Below are positions 27,374 through 36,070 of a DNA stretch of 43,265 nt, one piece after another (position 1 is the first letter of the stretch; each line of letters opens with the position of its first letter). A program made the translations under genes and the position numbers. The notes beneath the pieces are model-generated. The model had not been told where the DNA came from, did no database searches, and saw nothing but the letters and a program-made list of their open reading frames with translations. Location: the NCBI RefSeq assembly GCF_001570945.1, contig NZ_BCSQ01000029.1:1-43265 (forward strand). Reading direction: 5' to 3'. The stretch comes from Janibacter anophelis NBRC 107843. Lineage in GTDB: Bacteria; Actinomycetota; Actinomycetes; Actinomycetales; Dermatophilaceae.

Positions 27374-28289
27374 CCTCGGCGGGAGTGGCGAGTGCGGCCG
27401 AGGCGACCAGCGCGTCGAGCGTGGTGCGCACTGCCGGCACCTTGAGCAGGTCGTCGGTCGTCACGGCGTGGATGCGCCGGCGGCTCTGCGGGTCGAGCGG
27501 GCGGATGACGACGTCGGGGTTGGACGTGGCCGCCCGGATGAGGTCGGGGATGAGGGCGACGCCCAGCCCGGCCGCGACGAAGCCCTGGACCGCGACGTAG
27601 TCCTCGGTCTCGAAGGCGACCTTGGGCGCGAAGCCCGCGTCGTGCGCGATCTTGAGCAGGTGGCCGCGACAACGCGCGCAGCCGGCGATCCACTCGTCGT
27701 CGGTCAGGTCGGTCATCGAGACCGTCTCCTCGCCGGCGAGGCGGTGGTCGCGGGGGAGCGCGACGCGCACCTCCTCCTCGAGGAGGGGGTGGACGGCGAA
27801 GCCCTCGAGGTCCTCGCCGCGACCCAGGTCGCTGCCGTCGTAGCTGAAGGCGACCGCCAGGTCCACGTCGCCGGCGCGCAGCGCGGCGAGCGACTCGGGC
27901 GGCTCCGCCTCGGCGAACTGCACCGACAGGTCGGGGTGCTCGGCGCGCACGGCCGCGAGGGCGCGGGGCACGAGCGTGACCGAGGACGAGGGGAAGGCCA
28001 TGAGGCGTACCCGACCCGAGCGCAGCCCGGCGATGGCCGCGACCTCCTCCTCGGCGGCGTCGAGGGCCGCGAGGACGGGGGCGGCGTGGCGGGCCAGGAC
28101 GGCGCCGGCCTCGGTGAGCCGGACGGAGCGGCCGACCTTTTCGACAAGGACGGTCCCGGTGCGCTGCTCGAGGCGCTTGACCATCTGGGAGACGGCGGGC
28201 TGGGAGTAGCCGAGGGCCAGGGCAGCAGCGGTGAAGCTGCCCTCCTCGGCGATGGCCCGCATCACGCGCAGCCCTGCGGCGTCGATCAT
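27366..28289 (-). CDS. LysR family transcriptional regulator
   Basis: 307 aa from ATG 28289 (an ATG at 28298 adds three residues). The N-terminal winged HTH includes GSFTAAALALGYSQPAVSQM and a recognition helix followed by VKRLEQRTG. The C-terminal LysR substrate domain spans about 85-295. A Cys pair in IAGCARCRGHLL lies in the effector domain and could be redox- or metal-responsive, though this is speculative. It is divergent from the sirtuin gene (starts 47 bp apart) and overlaps the convergent ABC-like gene by 8 nt. Its regulon cannot be told from the sequence. Confidence 0.93.
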   Translation of the reverse strand: MIDAAGLRVMRAIAEEGSFTAAALALGYSQPAVSQMVKRLEQRTGTVLVEKVGRSVRLTEAGAVLARHAAPVLAALDAAEEEVAAIAGLRSGRVRLMAFPSSSVTLVPRALAAVRAEHPDLSVQFAEAEPPESLAALRAGDVDLAVAFSYDGSDLGRGEDLEGFAVHPLLEEEVRVALPRDHRLAGEETVSMTDLTDDEWIAGCARCRGHLLKIAHDAGFAPKVAFETEDYVAVQGFVAAGLGVALIPDLIRAATSNPDVVIRPLDPQSRRRIHAVTTDDLLKVPAVRTTLDALVASAALATPAEVS

Positions 28290-28336
28290 GGGGCCCATGG
28301 TAGGTCGGCGCCCATCCGGGTGCCCATACTGGTCGG

Positions 28337-29173
28337 GTGATCGAGGACATCGCGCGCGTGCTCAGTGTCGGACCGGCCCTGGTGCTCACCGGTGCCGGGA
28401 TGTCGACCGCGTCCGGCATCCCCGACTACCGCGGGCCCGACGGCACGCGGCGGGTGCAGCCGATGGACTACTCCGAGTTCGTCGGCAGCAGCGGGGCACG
28501 GCAGCGCTACTGGGCGCGCAGCTTCGTCGGGTGGCGCCGATTCTCCGCAGCGCGGCCCAACGCCGCCCACCACCACGTGACCCGGCTGCAGGAGCTCGGA
28601 GCCGTGGGCCCGGTCATCACGCAGAACGTCGACGGCCTGCACCAGGCCGCGGGCACCCGTGACGTCGTCGAGCTGCACGGCAACCTCGTCGAGGTCGTGT
28701 GCCTGACCTGCGACGCGCGGGTCGACCGGCCGACGCTCGACGCACGGATGGCCGCGGACAACCCGGGATTCGACGTCGACAGCGACGAGATCCGTCCCGA
28801 TGGTGACGTGCGCCTGGACAGCGTGGACGTCGAGCGCTTCCGCGCCCCGATCTGCCGCACGTGCGGGGCCGACACTCTCAAGCCCGACGTCGTCTTCTTC
28901 GGGGGATCGGTCGCCAAGCCGCTCGTGCAGCACTGCTACGACCTCGTCGACGCCGCCCCGAGCCTGCTCGTGCTCGGCAGTTCGCTGCAGGTGATGTCGG
29001 GGCTGCGCTTCGTGCGCCACGCCGCCAAGCGGGGCATCCCCGTCGCCCTGATCACCCGTGGCCCCACCCGGGGCGACGACCTCGTCGACCACCGCGTCGA
29101 CGGGGAGCTGGGGGACTCCCTTCGCTCGCTCGTGGAGGCCGTGACGGCCGGGGTCACCGCAGCGCGGCCTTGA
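28337..29173 (+). CDS. Sir2 family NAD-dependent protein deacylase
   Basis: 278 aa from GTG 28337, which lies 6 nt after CATACT (28325-28330) and is probably leaderless. Sirtuin motifs are complete: VLTGAGMSTASGIPDYRG, TQNVDGLHQAAG, the catalytic His in VELHGNLVEVV, a zinc ribbon with CLTC and CRTC pairs, and VVFFGGSVAKPLV. It uses NAD+ to remove acyl groups from lysines. The substrate is unknown. Its 3' end overlaps the glutaredoxin-like gene on the other strand by 20 nt. Confidence 0.95.
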   Translation: MIEDIARVLSVGPALVLTGAGMSTASGIPDYRGPDGTRRVQPMDYSEFVGSSGARQRYWARSFVGWRRFSAARPNAAHHHVTRLQELGAVGPVITQNVDGLHQAAGTRDVVELHGNLVEVVCLTCDARVDRPTLDARMAADNPGFDVDSDEIRPDGDVRLDSVDVERFRAPICRTCGADTLKPDVVFFGGSVAKPLVQHCYDLVDAAPSLLVLGSSLQVMSGLRFVRHAAKRGIPVALITRGPTRGDDLVDHRVDGELGDSLRSLVEAVTAGVTAARP

Positions 29174-29573
29174 CCACCTCGGGATCGGGGTTGGTGTGCA
29201 CCTGCTCGCCGATGCGCACCGTCGGCACCGTCTCGTTGCCGTGGTTGACCGAGCGGACGAAGGCCGCCGAGTCCTCGTCGGCCCAGATGCTGATCCACGT
29301 CGCCTTGTCCTTGTCGCGCCCGAGCGCACCGCGCAGGCGCAGGCAGTAGACGCAGCCGGGACGCCAGTGGACGACGACGGGGTGGTCCTCGCGCCGCGCC
29401 TCCACGTCGACGTGCCGGGGGCCGCGCGCGCCGTTGAGCGGTGAGACCCACCAGGCGGCGACGAGCAGCGCCACGGTGAGGACGAGGGTCCACAGGTCCG
29501 CGCCGAGCACCAGCTGCACGAGCAGGACCAGCGCAGCGGCGAAGAAGGCGAGGGCGGACCACCAGCGGCTCAT
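29154..29573 (-). CDS. Membrane-anchored glutaredoxin-like protein
   Basis: 139 aa. Two N-terminal membrane helices (about 6-24 and 27-45) are followed by a thioredoxin-fold domain with the redox motif CVYC in VVHWRPGCVYCLRLRGAL and the cis-Pro loop in NETVPTVRIG. It resembles actinobacterial mycoredoxin/glutaredoxin-like proteins but is tethered to the membrane. It lies 44 nt downstream of lexA on the same strand and could be co-transcribed with it. ATG 29573 gives the complete first helix. Confidence 0.85.
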   Translation of the reverse strand: MSRWWSALAFFAAALVLLVQLVLGADLWTLVLTVALLVAAWWVSPLNGARGPRHVDVEARREDHPVVVHWRPGCVYCLRLRGALGRDKDKATWISIWADEDSAAFVRSVNHGNETVPTVRIGEQVHTNPDPEVVKAALR

Positions 29574-29617
29574 GCCGTCATCCTCCCAGAGCGCGCGGCC
29601 GCGGCGCCCGCTGCCTC

Positions 29618-30391
29618 TCAGAGGCGACGCAGGACCGCGGTGACCTTGCCGAGGATCGTCGCGTGGTCACCGTCGATCGGCTCGAAGGCGGGGTTGTGGG
29701 GGAGCAGCCACACGTGGCCGTCCTTGCGCTTGAAGGTCTTGACCGTCGCCTCGTTGTCGAGCATCGCCGCGACGATGTCGCCGTTGTCGGCATTGGGCTG
29801 CTGGCGCACGACGACCCAGTCGCCGTCGCAGATGGCCGCGTCGATCATCGAGTCGCCGACGACCTTGAGCAGGAAGAGCGAGCCCTCGCCGACGATCTGC
29901 TTCGGCAGGGGGAAGACGTCGTCGACGATCTCCTCGGCGGTGATCGGCACACCGGCGGCGACCTCACCGAGGACGGGCACGTAGCTGGCCTCGGGGCGGG
30001 CGTCCCCGGAGCCGGTGGGGTCGACGTCCTGGTCGTCGGCGCTGGCGCCGCCGCGCATGCCGTGCAGGTCGGCGACCTCGGCGGTCGGGGTGGCATCGCC
30101 GTCGGGGGAGATGACCTCGATGGCGCGCGGCCGGTTGGGGTCGCGGCGCAGGTAGCCCTTGCGCTCGAGGGAGGAGAGCTGGTGGGCGACGGAACTGGGG
30201 GAGGTGAGGCCGACGAGCTCACCGATCTCGCGCAGGCTCGGCGGGTAGCCGCGGGTCGCGACGGCGTTGCGGATGACCTCGAGGACCTTGCGCTGGCGAA
30301 CCGTCAGGCCGTCACCGGTGTCGCGCTCGGGCAGCTGGTGGATGTTGTCCTGCGCGCCCGCTGCGCCGTCGTCCCGACCCTTGCCGCTCAT
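29618..30391 (-). CDS. lexA: LexA SOS repressor
   Basis: 257 aa from ATG 30391. Winged-HTH DNA-binding domain (about 29-95, [20 protein letters not shown]), an acidic linker longer than in E. coli, and the S24 self-cleavage domain: scissile A146-G147 (EVAAGVP), nucleophile S181 ([11 protein letters not shown]) and K218 (ATVKTFKR). A longer reading frame runs upstream to 30496, but it would cover the promoter and LexA box. The gene is autoregulated through the box at 30489-30504. Confidence 0.97.
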   Translation of the reverse strand: MSGKGRDDGAAGAQDNIHQLPERDTGDGLTVRQRKVLEVIRNAVATRGYPPSLREIGELVGLTSPSSVAHQLSSLERKGYLRRDPNRPRAIEVISPDGDATPTAEVADLHGMRGGASADDQDVDPTGSGDARPEASYVPVLGEVAAGVPITAEEIVDDVFPLPKQIVGEGSLFLLKVVGDSMIDAAICDGDWVVVRQQPNADNGDIVAAMLDNEATVKTFKRKDGHVWLLPHNPAFEPIDGDHATILGKVTAVLRRL

Positions 30392-30463
30392 CTCTCGACC
30401 CCTTCGTCCGTGTCCGCGAGGCACCGTTGTCGGTGGTCGCTGGTCAACTTCTCGGTGTGACCG

Positions 30464-30504
30464 ACAGTAGGCCGATCGAACAGGCATTTCAAACATCTGT
30501 TCGA
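30464..30504 (-). promoter_or_regulatory. lexA promoter with overlapping LexA box
   Basis: On the minus strand, TTGAAA (complement of 30487-30492) and TACTGT (complement of 30464-30469) are 17 bp apart. A near-consensus actinobacterial LexA box TCAAACATCTGTTCGA (30489-30504) covers the -35. A further TCGAAC half-site lies at 30476-30481. Confidence 0.85.
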
Positions 30505-30512
30505 GCGTGTCC

Positions 30513-30574
30513 TTGATTTCTTTCGAACACCCGTGCTAGACATCGTACAGACGTTCTATCGAACACCGGTTCGA
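30513..30574 (+). promoter_or_regulatory. Promoter and LexA box of the LysM gene
   Basis: TTGATT (30513-30518) and TAGACA (30537-30542) with an 18-bp spacer form a plausible promoter; a TCGAACAC half-site (30523-30530) sits in the spacer. A strong LexA box TCGAACACCGGTTCGA (30559-30574), with perfect 6-bp arms, lies downstream of the start site, 25 nt before ATG 30600. Confidence 0.8.
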
Positions 30575-30599
30575 CGGAATCGCCACCGAGGAGGACCGC

Positions 30600-30974
30600 A
30601 TGACCGCTCTCACCGCCACCCCGATCCGCATCGACGCACCGGCGCGCTCGCGCCACCTCGTCTCCGTGCCGACCGGTGACGCAGTCGTCGCGCGCCCGTT
30701 GGCCCGCACCCGCCTGACCCGGCGCGGCCGCCTGGCCATCACGACCTCCGTCGTCGCGGCGGCGAGCGTCGCCGGTGCGACCTTCGCCTTCGGCGGCACC
30801 GCCGTCTCCCCGCAGGAGGTCACCGTGCAGAGCGGCCAGACGCTCACCTCGATCGCGGCCAACGAGCTGCCCGGCGTCCCGACGCAGGAGGCCATCACCC
30901 GGATCCAGCTGGAAAACGGGCTGTCGACGACCCACGTGCACGCGGGCCAGACGCTGACGATCCCGGCGCCCTGA
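30600..30974 (+). CDS. SOS-regulated LysM-domain membrane protein (DivS/ChiZ-like)
   Basis: 124 aa. One membrane helix (about 46-66) and an external LysM domain (about 72-122, VTVQSGQTLTSIA to HAGQTLTIP). Its place divergent from lexA with a LexA box between matches DivS of Corynebacterium glutamicum and ChiZ (Rv2719c) of Mycobacterium tuberculosis, which are induced by DNA damage and hold back division. That role is inferred from synteny and domain layout; sequence identity is not measured here. The ribosome site GAGGAGG lies at 30588-30594. Confidence 0.85.
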   Translation: MTALTATPIRIDAPARSRHLVSVPTGDAVVARPLARTRLTRRGRLAITTSVVAAASVAGATFAFGGTAVSPQEVTVQSGQTLTSIAANELPGVPTQEAITRIQLENGLSTTHVHAGQTLTIPAP

Positions 30975-31048
30975 CCCCCTTCGTCCGGCGCCTCCCAAGG
31001 TGTCGGGCGCACCTGACCTCCCGAGCCATCGACCCGGCTCGGGCCGGC

Positions 31049-31085
31049 CATCGGCCGTCTCCACCCCGTGTGGAGGCGGCCGATG
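31049..31085 (+). terminator. 16-bp hairpin after the LysM gene
   Basis: Arms 31049-31064 and 31070-31085 pair with one G-U and a 5-nt loop. It separates the SOS gene from the nrdR promoter. Confidence 0.8.
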
Positions 31086-31115
31086 TGCCGTTCACCGAGC
31101 GTTTCATTTCGGGAC

Positions 31116-31193
31116 TTGCGTCGGGCGCCACAGAGGCGTCTAATGGTCACTACATCTAGTGGTTACACGGTTGTCATTCGTCCACATCTAGTG
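31116..31193 (+). promoter_or_regulatory. nrdR-nrdJ promoter with two NrdR boxes
   Basis: TTGCGT (31116-31121) and TCTAAT (31139-31144), 17 bp apart, give a start near 31151. Two sites share ACATCTAGTG: CACTACATCTAGTG (31148-31161) and CCACATCTAGTG (31182-31193). They are 32 bp apart, about three helical turns, as in known tandem NrdR boxes. The first covers the transcription start, consistent with repression by NrdR. Confidence 0.82.
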
Positions 31194-31263
31194 CACAGGC
31201 TGACGGCAGTTGTCCACAGGCGAAGGGGGTTCATCCCCAGTTTCGTCCACCGGATGGTCCACA
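31178..31263 (+). promoter_or_regulatory. DnaA-box-like sites in the nrdR leader
   Basis: TTGTCCACA (31210-31218) is an exact match to the actinobacterial DnaA box. TCGTCCACA (31178-31186) and TGGTCCACA (31255-31263) each have one mismatch. All are on the plus strand between the promoter and the nrdR start; the first overlaps the second NrdR box. Confidence 0.5.
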
Positions 31264-31304
31264 AGCAGCACCGGTTCGAGCCGTAGAGAGCGAAGGGAGA
31301 GGCC

Positions 31305-31766
31305 GTGCACTGCCCGTTCTGCCGTCACACCGACTCCCGAGTCATCGACAGCCGCACCACCGACGACGGCAGCGCCATCCGGCGTCGCCGCCAGTGCCCG
31401 GAGTGCAGCCGTCGGTTCACGACGCTCGAGAGCGCGAGCCTGACGGTGACCAAGCGCTCCGGTGCTGCCGAGCCGTTCAGCCGGGCCAAGGTGCTCGCCG
31501 GTGTCCGCAAGGCCTGCCAGGGCCGTCCGGTCACCGAGGACCAGCTCGCCCTCCTCGCCCAGCGCGTGGAGGAGAGCATCCGAGCGCAGGGGAGTGCGGA
31601 GATCGACGCCCACGAGGTGGGCATGGCGATCCTGCCGCCGCTGCGTGACCTCGACGAGGTGGCGTACCTGCGCTTCGCCTCCGTCTACCAGTCCTTCGAC
31701 TCCCTGGAGGACTTCGAGTCGGCGATCGCGACCCTGCGTCGCGAGCACGCCGAGACCACCACCTAG
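31305..31766 (+). CDS. nrdR: Transcriptional repressor NrdR
   Basis: 153 aa from GTG 31305 (ribosome site GAAGGGAGAGG). Zinc ribbon with C3/C6 and C31/C34 ([18 protein letters not shown]) and an ATP-cone (about 49-139). It senses dATP/ATP and represses ribonucleotide reductase genes. It lies 138 nt upstream of nrdJ, and both are probably controlled by the NrdR boxes upstream. Confidence 0.98.
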   Translation: MHCPFCRHTDSRVIDSRTTDDGSAIRRRRQCPECSRRFTTLESASLTVTKRSGAAEPFSRAKVLAGVRKACQGRPVTEDQLALLAQRVEESIRAQGSAEIDAHEVGMAILPPLRDLDEVAYLRFASVYQSFDSLEDFESAIATLRREHAETTT

Positions 31767-31769
31767 ACC

Positions 31770-31806
31770 CCGGGTGCCGGCACGCGAGTGGGCTGTCGGT
31801 ACCCGG
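31770..31806 (+). terminator. Hairpin between nrdR and nrdJ
   Basis: Arms 31770-31782 and 31794-31806 form 13 pairs (two G-U) with an 11-nt loop, 3 nt after the nrdR stop. It could attenuate or protect the transcript rather than fully stop it. No cobalamin-riboswitch features are visible in the 138-nt gap. Confidence 0.55.
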
Positions 31807-31904
31807 TGACACCTTGGAACCACCAGCCCCACCGCTGACGTCGAGCACCACAGCACATCGAGCACACACCGCACCACCCGTCATCACGGATCGAGGAGAA
31901 GAGC

Positions 31905-34811
31905 ATGACCGAGACCGCCGGCAAGCCGAGCACGCGTCGCGGGTCCCGCACCAAGGGCCTGACGATCGAGCGGATCCACACCACCGAGGGCGTCCACCCC
32001 TACGACGAGGTCACCTGGGAGAAGCGTGACGTCGTCCAGCAGAACTGGAAGACCGGCGAGACGATCTTCGAGCAGCGTGGTGTCGAGTTCCCCGACTTCT
32101 GGTCGGTCAACGCCTCGACGATCGTCACGACGAAGTACTTCCGCGGTGCCGTGGGGTCCCCCGAGCGTGAGGCGGGTCTGAAGCAGCTCATCGACCGTGT
32201 CGTGCTCACCTACGTCAAGGCGGGCAAGGAGCACGGCTACTTCGCGACGGACACCGATGCTGAGGTCTTCGAGCACGAGCTGACCTACGCCCTGCTCCAC
32301 CAGATCTTCAGCTTCAACTCCCCGGTGTGGTTCAACGTCGGCACGGCCAGCCCGCAGCAGGTCAGCGCCTGCTTCATCCTCTCGGTCGACGACTCGATGG
32401 ACTCGATCCTCAACTGGTACAAGGAGGAGGGCTTCATCTTCAAGGGCGGCTCCGGCGCCGGCCTGAACCTCTCCCGCATCCGCTCCTCCAAGGAGCTGCT
32501 CTCCTCCGGCGGCACGGCCTCCGGCCCGGTCTCCTTCATGCGTGGTGCCGACGCCTCCGCGGGCACCATCAAGTCCGGTGGCGCGACCCGCCGCGCGGCG
32601 AAGATGGTCGTCCTGGACGTCGACCACCCCGACATCGAGGAGTTCGTCGAGACCAAGGCGCGCGAGGAGGACAAGATCCGCGCGCTGCGTGACGCCGGCT
32701 TCGACATGGACCTCGGCGGTGCAGACATCACCTCGGTCCAGTACCAGAACGCGAACAACTCGGTGCGCGTCACCGACGAGTTCATGCGTGCGGTCGACGA
32801 GGGCACCGAGTTCGGACTGACCTCCCGCAAGGACGGGTCGGTCATCGAGACCGTCGACGCCCGCGAGCTCATGGGCAAGATCGCCAAGGCCGCGTGGGAG
32901 TGCGCCGACCCGGGCATCCAGTACGACGGCACGATCAACGACTGGCACACCAACCCGGAGACCGGTCGGATCACCGCGTCCAACCCGTGCAGCGAGTACA
33001 TGTCGCTCGACAACTCCTCGTGCAACCTCGCCTCGCTCAACCTGCTGAAGTTCCTCGGGGACGACGACACCTTCGACGCCGCGCGTTTCCAGGCGGTCGC
33101 CGAGCTCGTCATCACGGCGATGGACATCTCCATCTGCTTCGCGGACTTCCCGACCGAGTCGATCGGTGCGACCACCCGTGACTACCGCCAGCTGGGCATC
33201 GGCTACGCCAACCTCGGCGCGCTGCTCATGGCGACCGGGCACGGCTACGACTCCGACGGTGGCCGTGCGCTGGCCGCGTCGATCACCTCGCTCCTGACCG
33301 GTGCGTCGTACAAGCGCTCCGCCGAGCTGGCCGGGATCGTCGGGGCGTACAACGGCTACGCCCGCAACGCGGATGCCCACAAGCGCGTCATGCGCAAGCA
33401 CCAGGCGGCCAACGACCAGATCCGCACGATGCACACGATGGACAAGGACATCCACGCCTACGCCACCAAGGCGTGGGACGCGGTCGTCAAGGTCGGGGAG
33501 AAGAACGGCTACCGCAACGCGCAGGCGTCGGTGCTCGCCCCCACCGGCACCATCGGCTTCATGATGGACTGCGACACCACGGGCATCGAGCCGGACTTCT
33601 CGCTCGTGAAGTTCAAGAAGCTCGTCGGCGGCGGCTCCATGCAGATCGTCAACCTGACGATCCCGCGTGCGCTGAAGAAGCTCGGCTACACCGAGGAGAC
33701 CATCGAGGCGATCGTCGAGTTCATCGCCGACAAGGGTCACGTCATCGACGCCCCGGGCCTGAAGCCGGAGCATTACGAGGTCTTCGACACCGCCATGGGT
33801 GCGCGCGCGATCGCCCCGATGGGTCACGTGCGGATGATGGCCGCGGTGCAGCCCTTCCTCTCCGGTGCCATCTCCAAGACGGTCAACCTGCCGGAGTCGG
33901 CCACGGTCGAGGAGATCGAGGACGTCTACATGCAGGGCTGGAAGCTCGGCCTGAAGGCGCTCGCGGTCTACCGCGACAACTGCAAGGTCGGCCAGCCGCT
34001 GTCCGATGGTGGGTCCACCGCCAAGGACGCCAAGGCCGGTGCCGAGGCTGCTGCGGCCGCGACCGCGGAGAAGGTCGTCGAGTACCGCCCGTTGCGTCGT
34101 CGCCTGCCGAAGCGTCGCACCTCGCAGACCACGAGCTTCGCCGTCGGTGGGGCCGAGGGTTACCTGACCGCCGGTACCTACGAGGACGGCGAGCTGGGCG
34201 AGATCTTCCTGAAGTTCGGCAAGCAGGGCTCGACCCTGGCCGGTCTGATGGACGCGTTCTCCATCGCGATCTCGATCGCGCTGCAGCACGGTGTGCCGCT
34301 GGAGACCTACGTCGAGAAGTTCACCAACCTGCGCTTCGAGCCGGCCGGTATGACGGACGACCCGGACGTGCGGATGGCGCAGTCGATCATGGACTACGTC
34401 TTCCGTCGCCTGGCGCTGGACTACCTGGACTTCGACACGCGGTCCTTCATGGGGATCCACACCGCGGAGGAGCGGGCCCGTCAGCTCGAGACCGGGTCGT
34501 ACGAGGCAACGTCCTCGGACGACGACGAGGACTACGACGACGACAACTACTCCCAGGGCGTCCCCACCACGGAGGCCAAGGAGGCCAAGCCGGCCGCCAA
34601 GGAGGAGAGCGTCGTCACCGACCAGTCCGGTGCCGGTGCCGCGTCGGCCCGTGAGGCCGACGCCACCGTCCACTCCTCGGCTGAGCTGCTCGAGAAGTTC
34701 CAGGGCAAGACCGCCGATGCCCCCATGTGCATGACCTGCGGGACCAAGATGCGCCCCGCCGGCTCCTGCTACGTCTGCGAGGGCTGCGGCTCGACCAGCG
34801 GGTGCAGCTGA
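31905..34811 (+). CDS. nrdJ: Vitamin B12-dependent (class II) ribonucleotide reductase
   Basis: 968 aa, the usual size for the actinobacterial NrdJ. It makes deoxyribonucleotides with adenosylcobalamin as radical source. Recognisable segments: FNSPVWFNVGTASPQQVSAC, GGSGAGLNLSRIRSSKELLS, NPCSEYMSLDNSSCNLASLN with the active-site Cys, and APTGTIGFMMDCDTTG. An acidic linker precedes the C-terminal Cys cluster (CMTCGTKMRPAGSCYVCEGC), a zinc/thiol shuttle. ATG 31905 has GAGGAGAAGAG upstream. An interrupted terminator hairpin follows. Confidence 0.98.
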   Translation: MTETAGKPSTRRGSRTKGLTIERIHTTEGVHPYDEVTWEKRDVVQQNWKTGETIFEQRGVEFPDFWSVNASTIVTTKYFRGAVGSPEREAGLKQLIDRVVLTYVKAGKEHGYFATDTDAEVFEHELTYALLHQIFSFNSPVWFNVGTASPQQVSACFILSVDDSMDSILNWYKEEGFIFKGGSGAGLNLSRIRSSKELLSSGGTASGPVSFMRGADASAGTIKSGGATRRAAKMVVLDVDHPDIEEFVETKAREEDKIRALRDAGFDMDLGGADITSVQYQNANNSVRVTDEFMRAVDEGTEFGLTSRKDGSVIETVDARELMGKIAKAAWECADPGIQYDGTINDWHTNPETGRITASNPCSEYMSLDNSSCNLASLNLLKFLGDDDTFDAARFQAVAELVITAMDISICFADFPTESIGATTRDYRQLGIGYANLGALLMATGHGYDSDGGRALAASITSLLTGASYKRSAELAGIVGAYNGYARNADAHKRVMRKHQAANDQIRTMHTMDKDIHAYATKAWDAVVKVGEKNGYRNAQASVLAPTGTIGFMMDCDTTGIEPDFSLVKFKKLVGGGSMQIVNLTIPRALKKLGYTEETIEAIVEFIADKGHVIDAPGLKPEHYEVFDTAMGARAIAPMGHVRMMAAVQPFLSGAISKTVNLPESATVEEIEDVYMQGWKLGLKALAVYRDNCKVGQPLSDGGSTAKDAKAGAEAAAAATAEKVVEYRPLRRRLPKRRTSQTTSFAVGGAEGYLTAGTYEDGELGEIFLKFGKQGSTLAGLMDAFSIAISIALQHGVPLETYVEKFTNLRFEPAGMTDDPDVRMAQSIMDYVFRRLALDYLDFDTRSFMGIHTAEERARQLETGSYEATSSDDDEDYDDDNYSQGVPTTEAKEAKPAAKEESVVTDQSGAGAASAREADATVHSSAELLEKFQGKTADAPMCMTCGTKMRPAGSCYVCEGCGSTSGCS

Positions 34812-34830
34812 TCTGAGTAGGTGACGAAGG

Positions 34831-34863
34831 GGGAGGGGCTGGCCGATCCGGTCGGCCCCTCCC
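34831..34863 (+). terminator. Terminator after nrdJ
   Basis: GGGAGGGGC (34831-34839) pairs with 34855-34863 and CCGA with TCGG after a 3-nt bulge, 20 nt past the nrdJ stop. It marks the left edge of the restriction island; 34864-35014 holds no gene, only a weak promoter-like TTGCAC and TTTGAT pair (near 34933 and 34955). Confidence 0.75.
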
Positions 34864-35014
34864 TCCACATCACCAACCGTGCGGTCAGGGATATCCACAT
34901 TTCGGCCTGATGTCGGAGTGGGTCCTGGCCTTGCACCAACCGCCCTGCCAAGTTTGATGACCACAGCCACTCCTTTGCCGGTGGCACCCGGATCGGTGAG
35001 ACAGGAACCCCGAG

Positions 35015-36070
35015 ATGACTGAGCAACACCCTCCCGCCTTCGAGTTCATCGACCTGTTCGCGGGCATCGGTGGGCTGCGAATCGGCCTCGAGTCCATCGG
35101 TGGTGAGTGTGTGTTCTCGTCCGAGTGGGACAAGTTCGCGCAGCAGACCTACGAGGCGTGGCACGGGGAACGTCCGGCCGGAGACATCACCCAGATCGAT
35201 CCCCACTCGGTCCCTGACCACGACATCCTCGCGGCGGGATTCCCGTGCCAGCCCTTTTCCATCGCCGGAGTCTCGAAGAAGATTTCGTTGGGGCGGGCCC
35301 ACGGCTTCGCGGACGTCAAGCAGGGCAACCTCTTCTTCGCTCTCGCGGACGTCGTCCGAGCCAAGAAGCCGTCCGTTCTCCTGCTGGAGAACGTGAAGAA
35401 CCTTCGCTCTCACGACCGCGGCAAGACCTGGGAGGTCATCCAGGAGACGCTGGACAAGCTCGGTTATGAGGTCCACGCCCAGATCATCGACGCTGCCGGT
35501 TGGGTGCCTCAGCACCGCGAGCGGATCTTCATCGTCGGATTCCGCCGCGACATCTTCAGCGATGTGTTCCCGGAGGGCGTCCCGTTCGAGTTCCCGACGG
35601 GTGAGGGTGGCCACCAGCTGCAGGAGATCCTCGAGGAGGATGTCGATTCGAAGTACACACTCAGCAACAAGCTGTGGGCGTACCTGCAGAACTATGCGCT
35701 GAAGCACAAGGCCAAGGGGAATGGCTTCGGCTTCGGTCTTCCTGCACTCGACGGGATCAGTCGTACGTTGTCGGCGCGCTATCACAAGGACGGGTCGGAG
35801 ATCTTGATTCGTCAGGGAGATGGGCGGAACCCTCGTCGCCTCACGCCCTTGGAGGCGGGGCGGTTGATGGGGTTCCCGGTGGACGATCCGAAGTACGGGA
35901 TCGTCGTGTCAGACACGCAGGCATACCGCCAGTTCGGTAATGCCGTGGTCCCCAAGGTGGCCAGTGCTGTCGCTCGTCAGATCGAGATCGTCAACGAACT
36001 GGCGGCCGACGCCGGAACCGACTGGAAGTCCACGATGGGGGCGGACGAGGATGAGCTCGCCGCGAGCTGA
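35015..36070 (+). CDS. dcm: DNA (cytosine-5) methyltransferase, Dcm/M.EcoRII-like
   Basis: 351 aa. C5-methyltransferase motifs in order: [11 protein letters not shown] (11-20), [10 protein letters not shown] with nucleophile C78, VI ENV (125-127), VIII QHRER (166-170), IX and [11 protein letters not shown] near the end. The target-recognition region [12 protein letters not shown] followed by [16 protein letters not shown] matches the Dcm/M.EcoRII type, pointing to CCWGG methylation at the inner C. It is shorter than E. coli Dcm because the long N-terminal part is absent. First of three overlapping island genes; it protects DNA from the EcoRII-like nuclease encoded next. Confidence 0.95.
   Translation: MTEQHPPAFEFIDLFAGIGGLRIGLESIGGECVFSSEWDKFAQQTYEAWHGERPAGDITQIDPHSVPDHDILAAGFPCQPFSIAGVSKKISLGRAHGFADVKQGNLFFALADVVRAKKPSVLLLENVKNLRSHDRGKTWEVIQETLDKLGYEVHAQIIDAAGWVPQHRERIFIVGFRRDIFSDVFPEGVPFEFPTGEGGHQLQEILEEDVDSKYTLSNKLWAYLQNYALKHKAKGNGFGFGLPALDGISRTLSARYHKDGSEILIRQGDGRNPRRLTPLEAGRLMGFPVDDPKYGIVVSDTQAYRQFGNAVVPKVASAVARQIEIVNELAADAGTDWKSTMGADEDELAAS

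Noticed and set aside
27366-28289. Assignment of the LysR regulator as OxyR or as regulator of the P-loop/ABC-like pair
   Set aside because: The Cys pair is only CxxC in one loop and no binding site could be matched; the genes are convergent, so regulation is not implied by position.
30392-30496. Longer N-terminus for LexA
   Set aside because: It would translate the lexA promoter and LexA box, and the extra residues do not fit the family.
31767-31904. Cobalamin riboswitch before nrdJ
   Set aside because: The gap is only 138 nt and has no B12-box-like element; control is better explained by the NrdR boxes upstream.
31884-34970. Very long open frame on the minus strand opposite nrdJ
   Set aside because: It mirrors the third-codon GC bias of nrdJ, has low-complexity R/V/G/L composition and no family features.
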